From contig JADCRB010000026.1 in the NCBI GenBank assembly GCA_021464245.1, forward strand, positions 1,999,333 through 2,063,332: a stretch of 64,000 nt of DNA. The letters run 5' to 3'. The notes beneath the pieces were generated by a model, which was not told the DNA's origin, did no database searches, and was given only the letters and a program-made list of their open reading frames with translations. Made by a program: the position numbers and the translations under genes. This document shows positions 26,396 to 38,855 of this stretch, piece after piece. Source of the stretch: Carallia brachiata (Eukaryota; Streptophyta; Magnoliopsida; Malpighiales; Rhizophoraceae). The number at the start of each line of letters is the position of its first letter. The stretch's first letter is position 1.

Positions 26396-29300
26396 TCAAC
26401 TCTTGCTACTGGTACCAAGGCTCTCGTAGAACAAAATATAACCATGTTCCGTGTTACTTGAATACTCCTGTGCTGACCCAAAAAATGCTTGAACGGCAGA
26501 CTCGTCGATTATCTCCACATTTTCGTCATCAAAAAATAGCCAATGATTATGGCTCTTCACAAGGCTCACGTAGTGCCCGTGATTTGGCCCACTCCCAACA
26601 TGGACAACCACTGCAAAAAGTGAGTATTCAATATCTGAATCTTCCACCGTGTTGCCCAGCTTCAACTCCAATGGGAACACGACTCGGTAAGATAGCTTCT
26701 TATTCCGGCCCAGCTGTTCGATGTATTTGAATCTCTTCAAATGAATGACCAAAATATGGGGAGGCTTCTTTATCTTCATCCGCTTCTGCGCTTCTTGCAA
26801 ACTGCATATTGCAAAAGGATTTAACAGAAGTGTTTGGCAATTCAGAGGCCTAAAAATATCACACATACAGTTGGCATTGTCGTGTACACAAAGAATAAAG
26901 CATAAATGATTTTAAAAAAAGCATCTCCAACTCAGAAGGCTCCCTGCTTTGCGGAGGTTGGGGAAGACCAGGAGAGCAATATAAAGGTGCAGCCCTTCCA
27001 TTACATTTGCAAAGGGGAACTTTCCAGAACTCAAAATCATTACCTTTGGGTCAAAAAGGAGCAATTTTACAGTTTTGCCAAGACTGGCCCTCTGATAAGC
27101 TCAAACGTATCTAAATAGAAAATTCTAAATGATCACACACAATAAGCAATATCTGGATCTATGGAGAAAGTACTATTATACTATTCATCTTTGATATCCT
27201 TTTCAGGAAATTAAAGCCACAAATCAGGCTGGACATAAACTGCTGCATAGCGATAGAATTTCAAGGCAAAAAAAGGAACTTAGAACTTTAAAAAAAGGGC
27301 AAAAAAGGTGGTCAACGTCCTAGTCTTTCTTTTTAAAAGCGACTCTAAGTTGCTTTTAATGGAACAGGTTTCCTGAATAGTTCAGCAGTCAGACACAAAC
27401 AATATCACTGTCATCTCCTTCTCGTCCTAAATCAAGCAACAAGGGTCAGCATGATTGAAACACAGCTTTGACAACCTAAGACTTTGACATAGACTCTGCC
27501 GCAAAAAAAAAAATGAAACAAGCACTGAAAGGCTGATTCATCAGAGCAACAACTAATAACTGACACAAGTCAATGCAAAACAACAATTGTTCAAAACACC
27601 TACCTGCAGCACTTGTCACAGAAAAACTTATCCTCTGCATTCAAAGTCTCTGTCGAACTAAAATTCTTCAAGCAGCTTGTTATTGAACTGTTCTGTTCAA
27701 TATCAAGGCTCAAGTCAAGAAATGTTTCATCTCTGGCTGTCACAGTTTCACACTGCAAGCACCTTGTCTCATTTGTAAGTATTCCCTGGTCCAAATACAC
27801 GTGAAGTTCATGAGATTTTAGCCAAAATGTGAAGAATGAAACATCATTTATGCAACTGATTGCTAAGCTGCAAAAAATTCCACATCCATGACAGCATTCA
27901 GCTACCTAAATGCTGCTCTTTATCGTGTCAAAATGGTTGTCAGACCAAGTATAGTCACCTGAAAGTTCTTGTGTACCCAGGTAACCAAAGGCTCTTTTTT
28001 GGCACCATTCGCCTGCGCAACCTTTGGGCCGTTTGCAGTCTTTTCAGGCGAAGATGATGTTTCTGTGTCAATTTTTGTCGCTTTGGCCTCTTTCTCCAAT
28101 ATGTCAACCAGTTCATTCAGCAAAAAATTCAAAAATTCATGAGCATCCTGCATTGAAGACCCAAAAGATAAAAAAAAGAAAAAAAAAAAAAGAAATTAAT
28201 TCACCCAAATTCATTGAGGTCAATATACACTCTACATTCATGCTTTAGATCAATCCCTAGAACTCATTAGACAGTAAATACAAAGACATGCCTGGTGCAT
28301 ATAGCTCCGGAAAAGCTCATTCTGCTTTTTCAATCTTTGCACAAAACGCTTTGGGGCGATAACACCCGTCTTCTTCTTCTGAGAACTTATCTACAAAAAT
28401 GTAAAATTTAATAGTTATCTCTGAAATCACATCTAAGGCAGTGAACAAGTACCATAAAAATTGTTTTCCCTAAAAAATGTTGGTCTTTTCTCTTTACGCT
28501 ATTCAAGTAGTTTGCTGAATACATGCATAGATGCACAATGCAACCATATGCAAATTAGCGAAAAACAAAAAAGGACAGAGTTTTCTTTCCACAAAATTAG
28601 GCAAAAATATATCGCCAACAAAGCACAAAGCATCAAGAGTGAGGAAGATGGGGAGGCAAGGTTACTCAGATTTTAAACCATCACAAAAGTTCCAAAATGT
28701 TATCAACAAAGGATAAAAAATAAAAAGGAAAACAATGACAAAAAACAAGAAAAGGAGGAAAAAAAAAAATGAAAACAAAACAAAAACCATTGCAGATTTA
28801 GAATGAACAAAAATGCAAGATGCCAGAAAAAACACAATGCATGGTACAAGAAACAATTGAAATTAGTGGGGGTAAGATCACGAGTACTTGCAAGAAACAA
28901 ACAGAGACAAACTCCATAATGTGTATTCACTTGATCTGGAATCATAAGAAACACATACTGAGCATCATCGTTACTCAATACCTGCGTAAATAAGTCTGCC
29001 AGGCAAGTCAAGAGATTCTCTTCAGCATCTGCAATAGTTTTGTTCGTTGCATAATATTCTAGCAGCTGTTCACGAAATGGTACGCAAAAATAAAGTGCCT
29101 GAAGGATGAAAGGAAAATACAGATGATAAGAATTCGTTGAACCAATAACAGTTGTACTCTTCAAAGCATAACTGGAGGAAAAGGGTGGGCATTCCCCAAG
29201 TGTAAATTACATTAACATCAACATCAGTATTGTCTCCCGAACCAAAAACAACTATAACAAGCAAAACCCTGTAAAAGCACGAGAAAAACCAATCGTTCAG

Positions 29301-29796
29301 GAATATGCACAAATATGCACCAGCTTCCTGCATAAATTAGAGCAGGACGAAGATAACAATAATTTCACGAATCGAGCATCTTGAAGGGGGAAACTTGCCA
29401 ATATTCTCAATTAAAATCGAACAACAATATTCTCAATTCTAGGGTAAAATAAACTCTAATTAATCAAGGTACGTCTAATAGCTAATACGACAAAGCTTCC
29501 AAAAAATGAAAACTTTCCACAGCTATTATGAATAAAATCGGAAGGCATAACCAATCACGATAAAAACCTAACCGATTGACCGCTTCCAATAAATCTAGCA
29601 AACGAAAAATTGGAAAAAAAAAAGGAAAGAAAACATATACGCAGAAAACCCTCGGTTGTGGGAGGGGGCGGGGTCTGACCTGCAAGACGCTGTTACAGTA
29701 ACAAGTGTTGCCGAAGTTCTCAAGGCCAAAGTAGCGCTCGCCTTCGGGGAACTGGTCGCCCAGAGCTTTCTCCAGTTTCGAGCCCGCTGCTCCCAT
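26396..29796 (-). CDS. UBP3/UBP4: Ubiquitin carboxyl-terminal hydrolase, UBP3/UBP4 type
   Basis: Ubiquitin-specific cysteine protease that removes ubiquitin from substrates; in Arabidopsis UBP3 and UBP4 act in the nucleus and are needed together for pollen development. Six exons, in transcript order: 29680-29796, 28982-29098, 28292-28390, 27959-28147, 27604-27785, 26396-26801. They join without a frame break into 1110 nt, 369 residues, the family's usual length. The start is [20 protein letters not shown]. The Cys box has [11 protein letters not shown] (catalytic Cys about residue 32), followed by HQDAHEFLN across exons 3/4. A CxxC pair sits in exon 5 (RCLQC, and CDKCC near its end). The His box has [19 protein letters not shown] with the catalytic His in GHYVS, then LFFDDENVE. 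The third intron starts with GC (CAG|GCATGT). Five introns are otherwise GT-AG. The 5' UTR is probably CT-rich (29917-29940). It is the most complete gene in the window. Confidence 0.96.
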
Positions 29797-32067
29797 CAGC
29801 GCATCCGCCGGTTCACTCCCAATTCAATCCAATCCAATCCAATTCAATTCAATTCAGATCTCTTTCACTATTTCTCCGATTCAATTCAGCAGGCCAACAA
29901 GCTCCATGAACATCAATCTCTCTCTCTCTCTCTCTCTCCCTCGTTCTCTCTCCCTCCAGTTTCGGTTTTTGATTGGTTTTGGGGAAATTTTTGGGGAAAA
30001 TTGAAAGCAAGGGTTTGTTTCGTTTGTCGCAAAGAAAAGGAAGGTGTTTATGACTAATTAGGATGCTTGAACTCAAGTGACCTGTTCCAAAACTAACATT
30101 TCTTTTTTTTTTTTTTTTATTGAGTCACCAAAACCAGCATTACTTTTTTTTAAAAAAAAAAACTAATTGAAGTATTATATTTTGAGTTTAATTATTTATA
30201 CTTTTTTTTAATATTATTGATTGAAATGAGCCTTTTTTTTTTTTGATAAAAATCAAATAACAGAATTGGTATTTCACAGTCCCATAAATAATTATTGTCA
30301 CTCTATGCTCACGAGCGAAATGAGTAGACATTTGGATAATACTATATGGAAACACGTTAAGGAGAAATGTTGTATTATTTTATACATTGATTTAAAAAAT
30401 AGTTAACTTTAACTAATATAGAATGAAGATTTATAAGAAGACAACTTTCATTGATGAAATCAAGAAATAAATTTCATATTAATTATATATAACCAAGTAT
30501 ATAGTCAATATCTATAATGAAAGGAGCTTCTAAAACATAATTAAATTATTTTTGCATCTATAATATGTAGATTATAATTATTGAATAATTTAATTTATTT
30601 AATTCTTAGAGATTATGATATGTATGTAATGTTAATACGTTAGTATATTGCGGTCAAAAAAAATATGTTAGTATCTTGATAAGTTATACTGTGAAGTTAA
30701 TTGGTCTAACCACAAGAAATATAGGTTAAATTAGACTTAATCGTAAAGTTTTGAAACATTTTGAGTCAAATTTAAGAACAAGCCATAACTTAATCTTGAA
30801 GTTTTATAAAAGTTTTCAACGTAGTCTTATCTCTTTACGTGTTCGTTCAGTTGAGTCCATTTTTTGAAGGTAATAAGTTAACTTGTTAAAAATGGTCGTT
30901 AACCTCACATTTTTAGGGAAATGTTTCCGAGTGTTTGGGTGATGTTAGACGAGTCATTTTTTTTCATTCATTGTGAGTAGTTAGATTTTCTAAATTGTTT
31001 AGCATTTAATTAACATATTGGATTACATTGTGAAATTAAAAGATGTTTTATACTCTTGATAATAAAAAAGGATGTTTAATACTTTAGTTTTATTTTAATG
31101 TAGAATTTTTTTCATACTAAATTAATTTTTTTCATACACCCCGTCGTTTTTCGTCTTAGATGCTTAAGTGCCGTATGTGCTGCAATTTACAACTTCCTTC
31201 GATTGAAATAGGTCTGTTTGAGATATCGGTCTCAGATAGGTCTTATTTTGTTTCGATTTCTTCCATCGAAAGAGGGTTTCGTCTAACTGAGTTTCGTATT
31301 CAGTTAGTTTATGGTCCTTGTGACTCAGTCAAATGTAGGTCCTTTTAACTGTTTGTTATATCTGTTTTGTACAGGTTCTTTCGACATTTTAGCGTTGAAT
31401 TTATGTATGAGTTCGTTTATTATTAATATAATATTTCCCTATGATCAAAAAAATTTAATGTTGGACTTAAATTACGTGATATTAAGAATTTAGAGATTGA
31501 GTTGATGTGAGTGCAAAATTATAGTCACCTTAAATAAAAGTGATTTAGTGACGATTCAGCATGTTTTTTTTTATGTTTGATGTGGCTTTGAGTCTTAGTA
31601 TTACCGCTTTGGAAGCAATAGTCTCCCTTATTTATCAGTTTGCCTGTGCGCGGTGCAGTACTAAAACGATGGATCGGTTTAAGCAGCTGCCAAAACTTCC
31701 AAATTTACATGCAATCGTGTTTCATATTCTCTAAAAATCAAAACCATATATCTCTTTTGTACTTCAATTTCGGCAATATTAATTTGTAGAAAAAAAATCA
31801 ATAATTTGATTAATTTCTTTTAATGTTTTTCTCAATAAATGAAACTTTGAGGATTCAACTTGCTCTTTTTTGTTGGTCTTTACCTCTATCTTATAACAAA
31901 AAAATAAAAAAAAAGTGTCAAGTGTTTCTTTATCCGATTATTAGTAGTAATTTTAAAAATTTTCTTTAATAAATTTGCATAATTACAATAAATTTTTAAA
32001 AAATATTTTTAATTATATTAGTGCCACGTCCGCTTGGCATCCTGCCATCCCAACTCAAACTTGTGAA
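29797..32067. other. UBP promoter side and intergenic region
   Basis: The UBP 5' UTR and promoter (minus strand) should lie in about 29797-30100, with a (TC)n run at 29917-29940. From 30100 to 32060 the DNA is AT-rich. A more complex stretch at 31140-31480 shows two overlapping frames without family resemblance. No gene or element with definable ends seen. Confidence 0.5.
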
Positions 32068-32073
32068 TATAAA
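32068..32073 (+). promoter_or_regulatory. TATA box of RPL29
   Basis: TATAAA in the context GAATATAAATT, 130-135 bp before the L29 start codon, followed by a CT-rich stretch typical of plant 5' UTRs. Confidence 0.5.
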
Positions 32074-32202
32074 TTCTCTCTCCGAAAATACAGAAAAAGA
32101 AAAAATTAAAAATTGCCTTATCTGCTTCAATACAATTGGAGCATTGAGCGACTAGACGAACGGAGCGTAAGGCCAAGCCAAAAAAGTACAGAGACGAAAA
32201 CA

Positions 32203-34272
32203 ATGTTCGGTCTTTCCACCGCCACTTTCCCTTCAAAGTCCATGCCAGCAATCCCGAAATCCGTCTTCTCCGGCATCCAAATCCGCCACAAATGTCCCAT
32301 TTCGGTTCCCGTGCCGGTCAAATCGGCGTCGTCGTTTTCCAGGAACCGATCTTCGGCAGTGGTAATGATGGCAAAGAGAGCAGAAGAGCTGAAGGAAATC
32401 AGGGCCAAGACAACCGAGGAAATCAACGAAGAGGTGGTTGACCTTAAAGGCGAGCTCTTCATGCTTCGGCTTCAGAAATCGGCGCGTAACGAGTTCAAGT
32501 CCAGCGAGTTTCGCCGCATGCGCAAAAGGGTCTCTGCGTTTCTCCCTCCTCATTTTACTTCTATTTTTTTGCTTTTGCTTCTGTTGGCTCTTTTATCTGT
32601 TGGGATTGATTAATAATGAGGCTTGTTTTCATCGTCCACTTTTGATAGTGAAAATTTTGAAGAATTGGCAATGTAGTTGGGAGGTCCTCTTGGTTTGGAA
32701 GTGATTCCTGAATGCTTTACTCTGTAAAGGTTTCATTTAATTAGTGGCAATGACCATCCACGGCGAATGGCTGTGTTGGGAATTGGTGGTTTCATACGAA
32801 CTAAATGTTAACTTCAACTACTTCCAGAGATTCACCTTCTGTTTTGAATAGTTAGGTTGCTGTCTCGACTCTGGATGTAGTCTTATTGGACCCTGGATTG
32901 AGCAGTAATTTGCCACTTAGAGTAAAGGTCATGGCTAGGTTGTAGTAAGCTTTTTTTAACATGGGCGAGAAGCAAGTGGTATGGCTATGGCACTTGAGAA
33001 ACAAAACTTAGATCGAGGTGATGTGTCCTTTCTATTCCACAGGTCTTGCTTCTGGATTCCATTTTGCGATCAGATTCTTTGATCTATGTTGCCTTCCCTT
33101 GAGTACATTTTAATCAGGTTCTTGTGTCCTGTAGTGGACAATCTCCTCTGGTATTCACTGGTCTTGCTCCTGGATTGTCTGCTTATACAATTGGACGCTG
33201 GTATGCAAGTCTCACCAACGTAGCATAGATTAAAATTGAGGGATCTTTATGTAAGCAAACTTGCTTGTGGAGGTGTTAGGTTCCAGGTAGTGTGGGCCTC
33301 TGTCTTGGGAGGGAATCAAGTGCATGAATTTACCTATTAATCAATATCGAAATGCTGGAGTAGATCCTAAAGAGATCACACTTCCTCATGAATCTATCTG
33401 GAGAGAGAGAGAGAGAGAGAGAATTAATATTACTGGTAAGGTCAATGGTAGGTGAGTGTCCAGGCGTTAAATAAGAAATCGACTGATGCTTTGTAATTAA
33501 GTGGCTATCTGATAAAGAATAGTGAAGAGGGAGTAGCTGACTAAGCATGATTGTGGTAAAGTTTCTTACATCTTCATGGTACTTATTTTGATCAGATGGA
33601 AGTGCGAGCCTACTGTTATTGTATAGTGACACTTCTGACTGTATATTTTAAAGGTTTGGATCTGTACAATACTTTTTGTAGTTGGGGTAACTGTTGCATC
33701 CAATGAGTCTAACTGAAATGCCAAAGAGATAAGGTATGCTCTATGAATGCTCTGGAGACAAAACAGCATTTCGGGTGCTTTATGAAACTCCAGAGACTCT
33801 TTGATTGTGGTATATAAATGAGCAGGATGCCTGCTGTTTTTTGTGATTATTGACTATTCTCGATCTAATTAAAAATTAACCTGCTACGTGTTTTACATGT
33901 CTAAGGTTTTCCTTTTGCCTGTTTTCCCACTTTGGTTGCCTTTGTATTCTCTAACAATGTAATCACTTGTTCTGTTGATATTGAAATACATACTCCCCAT
34001 GTCTTGCCCCGTTTGACGGTTTTGTGGATACTTCACTATATGTATAACAGTGTCCATTGGCTTTGACATGACACTGATGAGGATTTTATCAATTGCAGAT
34101 TGCTCGCATGCTTACAGTTAAGCGGGAAAGAGAACTTGAGGAGGGGATCAACAAAAGGTTGTCTAGGAAGCTTGACCGGCAATGGAAGAAAAGCATTGTT
34201 GTAAGACCGCCGCCATCTTTGAAAAAGTTGCAGGAGGAAGAGGCTGCTGCAGAAGCTGAGAAATCTGCATGA
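32203..34272 (+). CDS. RPL29: 50S ribosomal protein L29, chloroplastic
   Basis: Nuclear gene for plastid ribosomal protein uL29, which sits near the peptide exit tunnel of the 50S subunit. Exon 1 is 32203-32529 and exon 2 is 34099-34272; the 1.57-kb intron is phase 0 and GT-AG; total 166 residues. Residues 1-55 are Ser/Pro/Lys-rich without acidic residues and look like a chloroplast transit peptide ([20 protein letters not shown]). The L29 domain follows: [59 protein letters not shown]. The C-terminal extension ([20 protein letters not shown]) is rich in Glu and Ala, as in plant plastid L29. ATG at 32203 is the first in the frame and gives a normal transit peptide. The intron holds a (GA)n run (33402-33421). 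Confidence 0.95.
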
Positions 34273-35519
34273 GGCAAATTAAGTATATATCTCTGCCAAT
34301 GTAGTTTACTTTCATGACGTAGCAGATGCAGATTACTCCTTAATCTCATTGCTTGTTTTCTGTGTTACAATACTTTTTTTTTGTACGTGTTTTTGGTAAT
34401 GGCAGTTTTATTCCTTCCCTTTCCCTAACAAAAGGATCTCTCCTGTTCCTATGGTTCATTCTTATCTTGCAGAGGCCTTGAAACTGCAATTACTTGTACT
34501 TCTCAACTTTCTAGGGTAATTGGGTTGTATTATCTAAAGCTTTGCTCAACTTCGGTATTAAAAACAACCAATTGCAGCACAAAGAAAAGGCAAATTACAA
34601 CTGGAACTCAAGAGTTGGTCTCATTTTCAAGTTCCTTCTGCATAACAAAGAAAAAGGGGCAATTTATACAATTTATTACTCATCACCTTTTTTTATTTTC
34701 ATTATTCAACTTGAACTTATTGCTATCGAGTCGCTAAACTTCTGTTTTGTTTTAATTTCATCAAATTTTCATTCAATTGGGTAAAAATTGCAAAATTCAC
34801 CACATAAACAATATATTGTTATGTAATTAAGTTCGTTAAATTTGTGTTTATTTAATTATATGGCATAACGATAGTGGCAATAATTGTAAAAAATTATCAA
34901 AAAAATCAATGTTTTTCAGCTTTCAAAATTTTTAAATTTTAGAGGTATAATTTTTTATTTATATTTTAGTGAACTTATATTTTTTTTTAAATTGTCTTCA
35001 TTACATTTGCTCTGCATCATTTAGAATGATCTCAATAATTTCAGTATACCTAGAAAACTTGATACAATAAACTTGATTACATAAACAAATTTTTCTTTAG
35101 GGTAGGGATAGCCTTTAGAAATTTTATGTAATTTTGTTAATATAAAGTGATTAATGTTGAATAAATTCTAAAAAGCATGTTCAGTGAATTCCCTAGAAAT
35201 TATACTGTTGGCGAAATGTGAGCGGCCTTTCGATTGTGGTAAGAACTGAACACAATTTAGTTTCGAGTTCCAGTTTTATAAGGAGGTTGAACTTCAACCA
35301 AACTGGGTTCAAACACTTCTGTTTGGTTCTAGATTTAAGTGATCATGGTTCCAGTTCCTGACCTGTTCTTTTTCTCGATTAGTTTTGCTTCCCTTTCCAG
35401 TTCCAAACTGCCTTTTGTTTTTGAAAAAAAAAATTTTAATTTTTCATAGAAAACATTAATTTAAATATTACTAACGGTAAAACTACACAAAATTTATAAT
35501 CAAAGATGTCAAAGTAAAA
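34273..35519. other. RPL29 3' flank and intergenic DNA
   Basis: The first 100-200 bp are probably RPL29 3' UTR. The rest is AT-rich to mixed sequence with no exon or element boundary I can support. Confidence 0.45.
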
Positions 35520-35529
35520 AACATCTATT

Positions 35530-35860
35530 CCGTCATCCGCTGACATCACTGTTTGATTCACAAATTGCATAGGGGACAGTACATCAATGCCAAGCTGCAA
35601 GGAGGATACAGATAACAGGCACATCCATCTCCAGCACAATGTGCTGAAGCATTTTAGAATCATCCATGTCAGGCAAGCGTACATCGCTTATAAAAATATC
35701 GGAACCATTCTTGCTCGCTCGAAGCAAGGACAAGGCAATCTCTGCTCGATCACATTGTTGTAACTGAACGTTCCCACACAAACTAAACCAATCAATCAAA
35801 TTACACAGGCATGCGCCATCTGATCTTATGCTGTCTGACACACCAATGTCCAAAATTGAG
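35530..35860 (-). pseudogene. Type-B response regulator receiver-domain fragment
   Basis: On the minus strand the frame at about 35584-35853 reads CDRAEIALSLLRASKNGSDI, then FISDVRLPDMDDSKMLQHIV and LEMDVPVI. This is the middle of a type-B ARR receiver domain: the phospho-acceptor Asp lies in SDV, and the PDMDG-type loop is present as PDMDD. A little further on, in another frame, MSADDG follows; in intact proteins this directly follows PVI. About 60-70 bp of unrelated DNA separates the two here. The part before it is degraded. No start, DNA-binding GARP domain or downstream exons are nearby. Type-B regulators carry the cytokinin signal to promoters; this piece cannot do so and is best read as a captured or decayed fragment. 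Confidence 0.7.
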
Positions 35861-35989
35861 GCGGGACACAGGCGTGATAGAATAGAGTGAGAGCAGTTTC
35901 AATTATGTGTCTGTGCTTAAGCTCTGCTGTAGCAATATGTTCTGGTGTGTAAGGAGAAGAGGTCAGGTGCTAGATGCTATTTTTGCATA

Positions 35990-37945
35990 GTACAGTGCGT
36001 GTAAATCTTGATACTCGCCTTCTTTATCAGATTAGATAGTAAGAATAGGTTGGCTAAAATATTTTTTCAACTATTTTTGAAATTGCTCAAAGACTAAAAC
36101 AACATCAAGTTTATTTTTGAGTAGATATAACCAGATATATTTGATATAATGATCGATAAAAATGACATAATATTTGAATTAATCAAAAGAAGTAACAAGA
36201 CCAAAACCCAAACATCAGTATAAAGCAATTCTAATGGCTAAAAACTTCGAAGAGTAGAGACACGAATAGTGCATTTGGTGTGATGAAAACGAATAGAAAA
36301 GAAAATAAATGAAAAATATGTAGTCAACAAACATCATCATTATTGTATTATTTTCTCATTAATCCAAACAACTAATTTTTACTTTTTTTTCTCACAAATT
36401 ACTATTCATTTTCTCTCTCACAACTTTCTTATTATTTTTTTTTCACAACTTTTATTAATCTAAACAACCCTATTTTCTTACAATTTTCTTTCTCACAACT
36501 TTCTAACAATTCAAATATACTATAAAAGCTAGTTTATGACTTTTATTATAAGAACATGAATTATATGTGGAACAAGATGTGCTTTTTGAGAAAGGTAAAT
36601 GGTGGGAAGACACTATAATGTTGAGGGTTCGACGATAAGGATGTCCTAGGCACTGATGTTAGAGAGAGATCTATTGGTAGATAGATGCCGAGCATGATGA
36701 GCTTGAGCAAAGAGTGCTACCAAGTCCACGGTTGGCCATTCATAAAGATTCTCATCACTCCGGCTTTGGATAAGGGGTGCCCTCATGCTCAAATCCTTAT
36801 GCATAATAAAATTCGGGGGAAAGAATTCAATATTGGTAGAATTTGTTTTACAAAACTAAGAGACAGACAACAAATTTCTTTTTATATGAGGTGCACACAA
36901 GATATTGGTAAGTGTAAAGGTATCAGTGGGGGATTGAAGAATACTCGAAACTGAATAAGTTATAGGAATATTGAACTGTCACCAACTACGATGTCATCCG
37001 TACCCATACATGGCGAATAAAGAGATGGTTTTTGAAAATCAGAAGTAATATGACGAGTGACTCTAAAGCCGTGATTTGCAAACTTCACCGAATGGCTAAA
37101 TTTGTCACAGATTTGACACTGAAGACAACTACCAGTAGCATTAGAGATAGGAGAACACCCTCGAGGATTAAAGTCGTGATTGCTGAATCCTTGAAAATTT
37201 GGTCACCAATTAGGAGTAAATCGGCGACTTTTGCGACGAGGTGCTCCCTGACACTGATTGCTATCAGAAGAAAAATAACATAGATTAAATTGTATATTAC
37301 CACTACTTAAATTGAGTTATGATGGTGATTGCTGGTGATTGACTCCCTGTTGGATGTTTCCTTTTGAAGGAAAATTTCATGATCAATTAAGTTTCAAGCA
37401 ATTCTTCATACGTGATCAAGGTCTCTCTGGTACGTATAGTAGCACTAATTTCTTTGTATTCCAGACTAAGGTCGGAGAGAAATATTTTGATAACAAGCTT
37501 GTCGTTGCTAATGAGGGATCTTGCCAAGACAAGTTCATTGAAAATAGTGTAGATTTCTCTTAGATATTCAACAACTGATTTGTTTTCTTTGACAATTGTA
37601 ATTAAAATTGCTCACAATTCATATATCCAAGTTCTGGATTTATTAGCGTACAAGGTAATCAGCCATAGGTGTAATCAAATTATATCCATAGAAGAGAGTT
37701 GCAAGCTGAATCTTCCAGTCGCGATAGTTTTGATTGCTAGTGAGCTTGAGAGGCAGTTGGGAGGCAACATTGAATATTTTCAAGAGTGAGTTGATGGAAG
37801 AACTAGTAGTGCCAGATAATTGTACAATAGTATTTTGGGATTCGGTGGATAGTGGCAGCGTGATGGCCATGTCCGCAGTCAAATTTTCTGCCAAGGTCAT
37901 GGGATGGGGCTGGGCTTGTTGGAGCACAGGAACCTCTGATACCAT
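35990..37945 (-). mobile_element. Decayed Ty1-copia retrotransposon
   Basis: Minus-strand pieces follow copia order. Gag start: MVSEVPVLQ at 37945, then NVASQLPLKLTSNQNYRDWK and LATLFYGYNL. Further gag at about 37370-37600: VVEYLREIYTIFNEL and IFLSDLSLEYKEISATIRTR. A degenerate zinc knuckle, CQICDKFSHSV, at about 37080-37125. Integrase core remnants at about 36010-36240: LLYTDVWGFGPVTSFD, then YYVIFIDHYIKYIWLYLLKN and SDKEGEYQ. Stops and frame changes are frequent, the RT and RNase H parts are absent, and I found no LTRs. The DNA at 36290-36560 may be a MITE related to the insert at 6912-7290. Confidence 0.75.
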
Positions 37946-38427
37946 ATTAAAATATAAGGAGAAGAATTACATCGATTTTATTCATCATCTTAAGCGAGCA
38001 TACATAGTAGTGGTAGAGAGTGTGTGCGATGCTAATTATGATACAAAATCATGCAATATAATTTTGAAATTAAATGGAAGAAATTATATTCTTGAAGACC
38101 CAGTTTCCCTCCGAAGATTGCGGAAATTTATTATTAATTTCCATTGCAGAGATTCTCTATTAATTTCAAGGTTCCAATATAGAATGGCTCTGTGAGAACT
38201 TGAAAAAGGACTATGGCCGGGATGGAAGTCTGGAGTGGAGTATAGTGTTTTCGGTGGCATATTGGCAAATATGAAATGGGAGAAATGAAGTTGTGCTCAA
38301 TGATGTGCCGAGATCAAAATCATTGGTTCATTCTACTTTGCACCTAGCTCGAGAACATCCAGATGCATGGGAGGCTACGTGGGGTTCTTGCTCAGGCAAC
38401 ACAAGAATGTGTTCTTTGATTAGTTAG

Positions 38428-38855
38428 TGTTGGAAAATGACACTATGCTGTCATATTTCCACCTTCAAAGCTTGGAACACTTAGTTTAAATGAAATGTTT
38501 TTAGTGAGAATGTAATTTATGATTTGTATGAAATGACTATTGCTATGGCCTTTTGTAAAGCTGAATTTTCTGCTAAACCTACTGTTAGTGGGAGTAGGTG
38601 GAAAGTTTGATGTGTAAGGAAGCTTAAGTTCATCATTTCTCTTTGTACCTAATTTAGTGTGCCAAACTCCTATATAATGGAGTGTTAAAGTCAATGAAAT
38701 GTAAGCCTTTTGCCTTCACCTTTTGCTGTGATTTCCCACTTTTTCATTTCTTTCTCTGCTGCAATTTTTGCAGCAATGCTTCCACTGTTTTTCTTTCCTA
38801 CTCTGCTGAAATTTTTCAGTTTCAATCTAAAGTCATAAACTCATCTTTTCCTTCA
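38428..38855 (+). repeat. 5' LTR
   Basis: 428-bp direct repeat, begins TG and ends CA. It contains CCTATATAATGG (about 38670-38681), a likely TATA box, followed by GTGTTAAAGTCAATGAAATG near a probable transcription start. Confidence 0.9.
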
